This document shows, piece after piece, positions 6,569 through 9,582 of a stretch of 9,582 nucleotides of DNA. The notes beneath the pieces are model-generated. The model worked only from the letters and a program-made list of their open reading frames with translations. It was not told the origin of the DNA and searched no databases. The DNA is from an uncultured Duganella sp. (GTDB lineage Bacteria; Pseudomonadota; Gammaproteobacteria; Burkholderiales; Burkholderiaceae), in assembly GCA_946482635.1 (NCBI GenBank), contig CAMLSG010000210.1, positions 1 to 9,582 of the forward strand, written 5' to 3'. The translations under genes and the position numbers were made by a program. Each line of letters opens with the position of its first letter. The stretch's first letter is position 1.

Positions 6569-6626
6569 GAAAGCGCAGGCGAGGCGCCTGCACATTCCAA
6601 GGTATGCCGCACGATTGAGCGCCTGT

Positions 6627-6640
6627 TTGATCTGGATCAA
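6627..6640. promoter_or_regulatory. Perfect FNR/Anr-type palindrome TTGAT-N4-ATCAA
   Basis: TTGAT (6627-6631), CTGG, ATCAA (6636-6640) match the FNR/Anr consensus at all ten specified bases; the symmetry extends one base each side (T6626, A6641). The site covers the stop codon of the kinase gene and lies about 77 bp (centre to ATG) upstream of the PEP-CTERM gene. If the -24/-12 promoter at 6645-6659 is used, the palindrome is centred on its predicted +1, a position suited to repression. If instead it acts as a class II site at -41.5, the start would be near 6592 with TACCTT (minus, 6604-6599) as a poor -10. The DNA-binding protein could be an FNR homologue encoded elsewhere. Confidence 0.6.
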
Positions 6641-7941
6641 AGGGGCAAGATGATTGCCACGGAAAGTCCGCCGCCTTCGCGGTTGGCAAGTGCGATGCGG
6701 CCGCCATGGGCTTCGGCTATTTCACGCGCAAGTGCCAGGCCGAGGCCGGTTCCGCTGCGCTTGGTGGAATAGAACGGCACCAGTGCATTGGCCAGCACCG
6801 CCTCGCTCATGCCGGGGCCGCGGTCCTGCACCTCGATGCGCAGCATGCCCTGCTGGCGGCGCAGCTCCAGGCTGACTTCCTCCGGCGGCGAACCGGACTC
6901 ATGGGCGTTCTTGAGCAGGTTGAGCAAGGCTTGCTCCATCTGCGCGGCATCGAAGGCATGGGCCTCGGCAGGCACTTCGCCATGCAGCTTGAACTGCACC
7001 TGGTCCGACAGGGCGGCCAGGAAAGCGCCCCAGTGTTGCTGGTCAAGCCGCGGCGTGGGCAGCTTGGCAAAGCGGGCGTAGCCGAGAATGAAGCTTTCCA
7101 GGTGGCGCGTGCGCTCCTCGATGGTGGCCAGGATCTGCGGCAGGCGCTCGGTCTGGCCGCGCCGCACCAGCTCGGTGCCGGAGTGGGCCAGCGAAGTCAA
7201 TGGCGCCAGCGAGTTGTTCAATTCATGGCTGATCACCCGGATCACTTTTTTCCAGGTCTGCACTTCCTGGCGGCGCAATTCCTGCGTGAGCTGGCGCAGC
7301 AGCAGCAGTTCATGCGGACGGCCATTCAGGCTGAAGCTGCGGCGCGCCAGGTGGAACACTTCCTCCTCCTCGCTGTCGCCGATCGTGAACAGGCCATCGC
7401 CGCCGCGGCCTATGGCCTCGCGCAGGGCAGGCTGGACGCGGTCCAGCAGGTCGGGCAGGCGCAGGCCTTCCAGCTTGCGGCCATCGTTGACCAGCTGGCG
7501 CGCGGCCAGGTTGCCGAACACGATCGCATCGTTGTCCGTGACCAGCAGCATGGCAACGGGCGTGTGCTGCACCATGGTGTCAAGCAGGAGCTCGCGCTGG
7601 ACCAGGCCAAGGCGCTGTTCGCGCAGCACCTGGCCCAGTTCATTGTGAGCCGCGACCAGGTCGCTCAATTCATCGTTCTGCGGCCAATGCAGGCTGAAGG
7701 AAAAATCGCCATCGCGGTAGCTGGTCACGGTCCCGGTCAGGGCGCGATACAGAGAAAGCTGGCGCTGCAACTGGGCGCGGATGGTGATGACCGCCAGCGG
7801 TACCAGGCACAGCAGCGAAATGCCGACCACGATCGTCGGATGGTTCGGCAACAGCTGATCCAACCCGAGCGCAATCAGGATGCCGGTGGCCGTCAGTGTC
7901 CCCACCAGCGCCGACCACAATGTAAGGAGCGAAAGCCGCAT
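6637..7941 (-). CDS. Membrane sensor histidine kinase (HAMP-PAS-HisKA-HATPase), NtrY-like
   Basis: 434 residues. Two hydrophobic segments (about 3-27 and 35-54) separated by a very short periplasmic loop are followed by a HAMP-like linker (55-110), a PAS-like domain (from about 117, with TPVAMLLVTDNDAIVFGN) and the HisKA motif ISHELNNSLAPL with phospho-accepting H239. The ATPase domain has the N box (LLNLLKNAHES, N341/N345), the G1 box DRGPG (373-377) and the G2 box GTGLGL (397-402). The tiny periplasmic part suggests the signal is sensed in the membrane or by the PAS domain. The start ATG at 7941 is chosen because upstream in-frame codons translate the intergenic repeat pair. It follows the response regulator gene on the same strand, 138 bp downstream, and is the likely cognate kinase. 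It is too short to be PrsK. Its stop codon lies inside the FNR-type palindrome. Confidence 0.9.
   Translation of the reverse strand: MRLSLLTLWSALVGTLTATGILIALGLDQLLPNHPTIVVGISLLCLVPLAVITIRAQLQRQLSLYRALTGTVTSYRDGDFSFSLHWPQNDELSDLVAAHNELGQVLREQRLGLVQRELLLDTMVQHTPVAMLLVTDNDAIVFGNLAARQLVNDGRKLEGLRLPDLLDRVQPALREAIGRGGDGLFTIGDSEEEEVFHLARRSFSLNGRPHELLLLRQLTQELRRQEVQTWKKVIRVISHELNNSLAPLTSLAHSGTELVRRGQTERLPQILATIEERTRHLESFILGYARFAKLPTPRLDQQHWGAFLAALSDQVQFKLHGEVPAEAHAFDAAQMEQALLNLLKNAHESGSPPEEVSLELRRQQGMLRIEVQDRGPGMSEAVLANALVPFYSTKRSGTGLGLALAREIAEAHGGRIALANREGGGLSVAIILPL
6645..6659 (-). promoter_or_regulatory. Candidate sigma-54 (-24/-12) promoter for the PEP-CTERM gene
   Basis: The minus strand reads TGGCA (6659-6655), six bases, then TTGC (6648-6645). 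The invariant GG (6658-6657) and GC (6646-6645) are ten bases apart as RpoN requires, and nine bases of the TGGCAC-N5-TTGC consensus match. Predicted +1 is about 6633, giving a 76-base leader before the PEP-CTERM ATG. The element lies in the last codons of the kinase gene (encoding VAIIL near the end), so part of the match could be coding coincidence. The adjacent response regulator is of the sigma-54-activating type, and PEP-CTERM genes in other proteobacteria are known to depend on RpoN with the PrsK/PrsR pair, which supports the call. Confidence 0.5.
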
Positions 7942-7955
7942 CGCCCGCCTACACA

Positions 7956-8008
7956 GCCGAGCCCGTGTCAACCTTGGGGTCAGGCGCCCAGGTTGACACG
8001 GACTCGGC
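7956..8008. repeat. Palindromic repeat unit 1 (hairpin-forming) between response regulator and kinase genes
   Basis: CGTGTCAACC (7964-7973) pairs with GGTTGACACG (7991-8000). The stem continues outward through C7963-G8001 and, after one mismatch, GCCGAG (7956-7961) with CTCGGC (8003-8008). Inward, TGGG (7975-7978) can pair with CCCA (7987-7990), leaving an eight-base loop. The 37-bp core (7964-8000) is the reverse complement of the second unit (8027-8063) except for a 5-bp segment. Its middle contains TTGGGGTCAGGC. The layout resembles REP/BIME-type elements. Confidence 0.8.
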
Positions 8009-8026
8009 CGTTTCAATGGATGTGTG

Positions 8027-8063
8027 CGTGTCAACCAAAGAGCCTGACCCCAAGGTTGACACG
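8027..8063. repeat. Palindromic repeat unit 2, inverted copy of unit 1
   Basis: CGTGTCAACC (8027-8036) and GGTTGACACG (8054-8063) bound a 17-base middle that includes GCCTGACCCCAA (8042-8053). Bases 8042-8063 are the exact reverse complement of 7964-7985 (22 of 22), and 8027-8036 is that of 7991-8000. Only the 5-bp segment (AAAGA here, GCCCA in unit 1) differs. The unit ends 16 bp from the response regulator stop codon. The 26 bp between the units (8001-8026) show no further pattern beyond the stem extension of unit 1. Confidence 0.8.
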
Positions 8064-8079
8064 AGCTGGGCGGTGGCGC

Positions 8080-9432
8080 TCATGGGCGGGCGATGCCGAG
8101 GCGTTCCATGCGGCGGTAGAGGGCTTGGCGGGAGAGGCCGAGCTCGGCGGCGGCTTGGGCGACCACGCCGCTGGCGCGCTGCAGGGCGCTGACGATGGCG
8201 TCGCGGTCGGGTTCCTGGTCGGGGCCGGCGGCGTTGGCGCTGTGGCCGTTCATGCTCGCCGGCAGGCCGAGGTCGGGAACGGTGATGGCGTCGCCTTGGG
8301 CCAGCAGGCTGGCGCGCGCCATCACGTTCTTCAGTTCGCGCACGTTGCCGGGCCAGCCGTGCGCCAGCAGGGCGGCTTCGGCGTCGGCGCGCAACTGGCG
8401 TTCCTTGCCGAGGAAGTGGCGCGCCAGCGGCAGGATGTCGCCGGGGCGTTCGGCCAGCGGCGGCAGGCGCAGTTCGATCACGTTCAGCCGGTAGTACAGG
8501 TCTTCGCGGAAAGTGCCGGCGCGGATCATGGCGGGCAAGTCGGCATTCGTGGCGCTGACCACGCGCACTTGCACCTGGCGTTCGCGGTTGGAGCCGAGGC
8601 GTTCGAAGCGGCCGGTTTCCAGTACGCGCAACAGCTTCATCTGCCCGGCCAGCGGCAGGTTGCCGATTTCGTCGAGGAACAGGGTGCCGCCGTCGGCGGC
8701 TTCGAACTTGCCTTCGCGCGCCTTGGAGGCGCCGGTGTAGGCGCCGGCGTCGGCGCCGAACAGTTCGGCTTCAATCAGTTCCGCGGGCAGGGCGCCGCAG
8801 TTCAGCACGACGAAAGGGCCTTCGCGCACGGCGGAATTGGCCTGGATGATTTCGGCGATGCGCTCCTTGCCGGTGCCGTTCGGGCCGGTGATCAGCACCG
8901 GTACGTCGGCGCGGGCAACCTGGCAGGCCAGCGAGATGACACGCTCGGTGGCGGGGTCGTTCCACACCATATTGCGCAGGTTGTAGCGTTCCAGCTCGCG
9001 GCGCTGGCGCAGTTCGTCGCTGCGGTGCTGGCTGAGCGCGCGGTTGGCCTGGCCCAGTTCCAGCAGGTTGCGTACGGTGGCGATCAGGCGCTTGTCGTCC
9101 CAGGGCTTGGACAGGTAATCGGCGGCGCCGGCCTTGATCAGGTCGACGGCGGCGTCGAGGTGGGTCCAGGCGGTCAGCAGGATCACCGGCAGGTCGGGGT
9201 GGCGCTTGCGGATGGCGCGGAACAGTTCCACGCCTTCTTCGCCGGAGGTGGTGTCGGCGGTGAAGTTCATGTCCTGCACCACCAGGTCGATGCTGGCGCT
9301 GCGCTGGTCGAGCAGGGCGAGGCCTTCTTCGGGGGAGGCGGCGTGCAGCGCTTCGATGTCGTGCAGCGAGAACAGGACTTCGAGGGCAACTGCGACTGCG
9401 GCGTTGTCGTCGATGATCAGTACGGTTGGCAT
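8080..9432 (-). CDS. NtrC-family sigma-54-dependent response regulator (REC-AAA+-Fis HTH)
   Basis: 450 residues. The receiver domain (1-120) has acidic D8/D9, phospho-acceptor D54 in VVQDMN, T87 and K109 in SKPW. The AAA+ domain has Walker A GPNGTGKE (183-190), the sigma-54-contact loop GAYTGA (230-235) and Walker B GGTLFLDEIG (248-257). The Fis-type HTH is at about 413-447 (QAAAELGLSRQALYRRM). It should activate RpoN promoters from distant upstream sites after phosphorylation by the kinase encoded next. GAYTGA in place of the common GAFTGA is a conservative change of the Phe to Tyr. The start ATG at 9432 gives the canonical MPTVLIIDDN beginning; ATG at 9447 would add five residues. No good Shine-Dalgarno sequence is visible. 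It is flanked by repeat elements on both sides. The PEP-CTERM gene downstream of the kinase is a candidate target. Confidence 0.92.
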   Translation of the reverse strand: MPTVLIIDDNAAVAVALEVLFSLHDIEALHAASPEEGLALLDQRSASIDLVVQDMNFTADTTSGEEGVELFRAIRKRHPDLPVILLTAWTHLDAAVDLIKAGAADYLSKPWDDKRLIATVRNLLELGQANRALSQHRSDELRQRRELERYNLRNMVWNDPATERVISLACQVARADVPVLITGPNGTGKERIAEIIQANSAVREGPFVVLNCGALPAELIEAELFGADAGAYTGASKAREGKFEAADGGTLFLDEIGNLPLAGQMKLLRVLETGRFERLGSNRERQVQVRVVSATNADLPAMIRAGTFREDLYYRLNVIELRLPPLAERPGDILPLARHFLGKERQLRADAEAALLAHGWPGNVRELKNVMARASLLAQGDAITVPDLGLPASMNGHSANAAGPDQEPDRDAIVSALQRASGVVAQAAAELGLSRQALYRRMERLGIARP

Positions 9433-9448
9433 TATGGCAGGATACATT

Positions 9449-9526
9449 AAAACCGGTAAACCTGGGTCAGACCCGCAGGGTCTGACCCTCAACGGTTTTC
9501 AGTCTAGTGGGTTGGGTTTACCGGTT
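9449..9526. repeat. Nested palindromic repeat element upstream of the response regulator gene
   Basis: Three symmetric layers can be read. The core is GGGTCAGACCC (9464-9474), GCA, GGGTCTGACCC (9478-9488), a perfect 11-bp-arm hairpin with a 3-base loop; each arm is itself a palindrome around one base. Around it AAAACCG (9449-9455) matches CGGTTTT (9493-9499). A wider pair, AACCGGTAAACC (9451-9462) and GGTTTACCGGTT (9515-9526), is a perfect 12-bp inverted repeat. The element lies 17 bp upstream of the response regulator ATG. No T-run directly follows the core stem, so a classical terminator is unlikely. The right outer arm overlaps the stop codon of the gene that enters from the right. Confidence 0.8.
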
Positions 9527-9582
9527 CAGGCCGAGCGGGTCGCCAGCGCCGGCGAAATGGAAGCTGCGCGCCATGCCGGCCC
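9518..9582 (-). CDS. C-terminal fragment of an unidentified gene (continues beyond window)
   Basis: A minus-strand frame entering from the right edge reads ...RGMARSFHFAGAGDPLGLNR and stops at TAA (9520-9518). It is the only minus-strand frame here that gives a protein-like tail and a stop in the gap before the response regulator. The fragment of about 20 residues is too short to assign a family. Its last codons are formed by the outer arm of the nested repeat. Confidence 0.35.
   Translation of the reverse strand, partial: AGMARSFHFAGAGDPLGLNR

Noticed and set aside
6558..6707. N-terminal extension of the PEP-CTERM reading frame
   Set aside because: It overlaps the kinase gene end and both regulatory motifs, and hides the signal peptide; the strong ribosome site supports the start at 6557.
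6637..9432. Kinase and regulator as the PEP-CTERM PrsK/PrsR pair
   Set aside because: The kinase has 434 residues and two membrane segments, whereas PrsK is much longer with many; the pair is at most functionally analogous.
6706..9450. A 914-codon open frame on the plus strand opposite the kinase and response regulator genes
   Set aside because: It runs antisense to two proteins with complete catalytic motifs, crosses the intergenic repeats, has no domain I can recognise and has the biased composition expected when GC-rich genes are read backwards.
9464..9488. Core hairpin as a rho-independent terminator
   Set aside because: The stem is strong, but neither strand has a run of T directly after it.

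Overview
The window is GC-rich bacterial DNA, gene-dense on both strands, and most likely from a betaproteobacterium of the Oxalobacteraceae (Massilia/Duganella type). That assignment rests on the high GC, a PEP-CTERM protein of the FxDxF kind, a sigma-54-type response regulator, and short palindromic intergenic repeats of a style I recall from that group. It is an inference; no search was run. I saw no rRNA, tRNA, CRISPR array, insertion sequence or convincing rho-independent terminator.

Left part (1-2186): the 3' end of a membrane-anchored protein is followed by a class-III-like PPK2 polyphosphate kinase. A PPOX-family flavoprotein gene faces the kinase gene and overlaps it tail to tail.

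Middle (2187-5260): the flavoprotein gene is divergent from a MocR-type regulator (GntR helix-turn-helix fused to a PLP-binding aminotransferase fold). The 58-bp gap between them carries a -10 box readable on both strands and a 7-bp-arm palindrome. Next come two paralogous Crp/Fnr-family regulators, arranged convergently and sharing a CTAG that supplies both stop codons. Each has palindromic DNA upstream.

Right part (5261-9582), all on the minus strand: reading leftward, the tail of an unidentified gene, an NtrC-type response regulator, a membrane histidine kinase, a PEP-CTERM surface protein, and a spermidine-synthase-fold protein. The response regulator gene is flanked on both sides by palindromic repeat elements sharing a GGGTCAG core. 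One element is a head-to-head pair of 37-bp units lying between regulator and kinase genes.

The most interesting regulatory signal is at the kinase/PEP-CTERM junction. A well-spaced -24/-12 (sigma-54) promoter match lies in the last codons of the kinase gene and points at the PEP-CTERM gene. A perfect FNR-type palindrome is centred on the start site that promoter predicts. This suggests a local circuit: the two-component pair drives the surface protein through RpoN, with a second input from an FNR/Crp-type factor such as an oxygen or energy signal. The circuit is inferred from sequence layout only.
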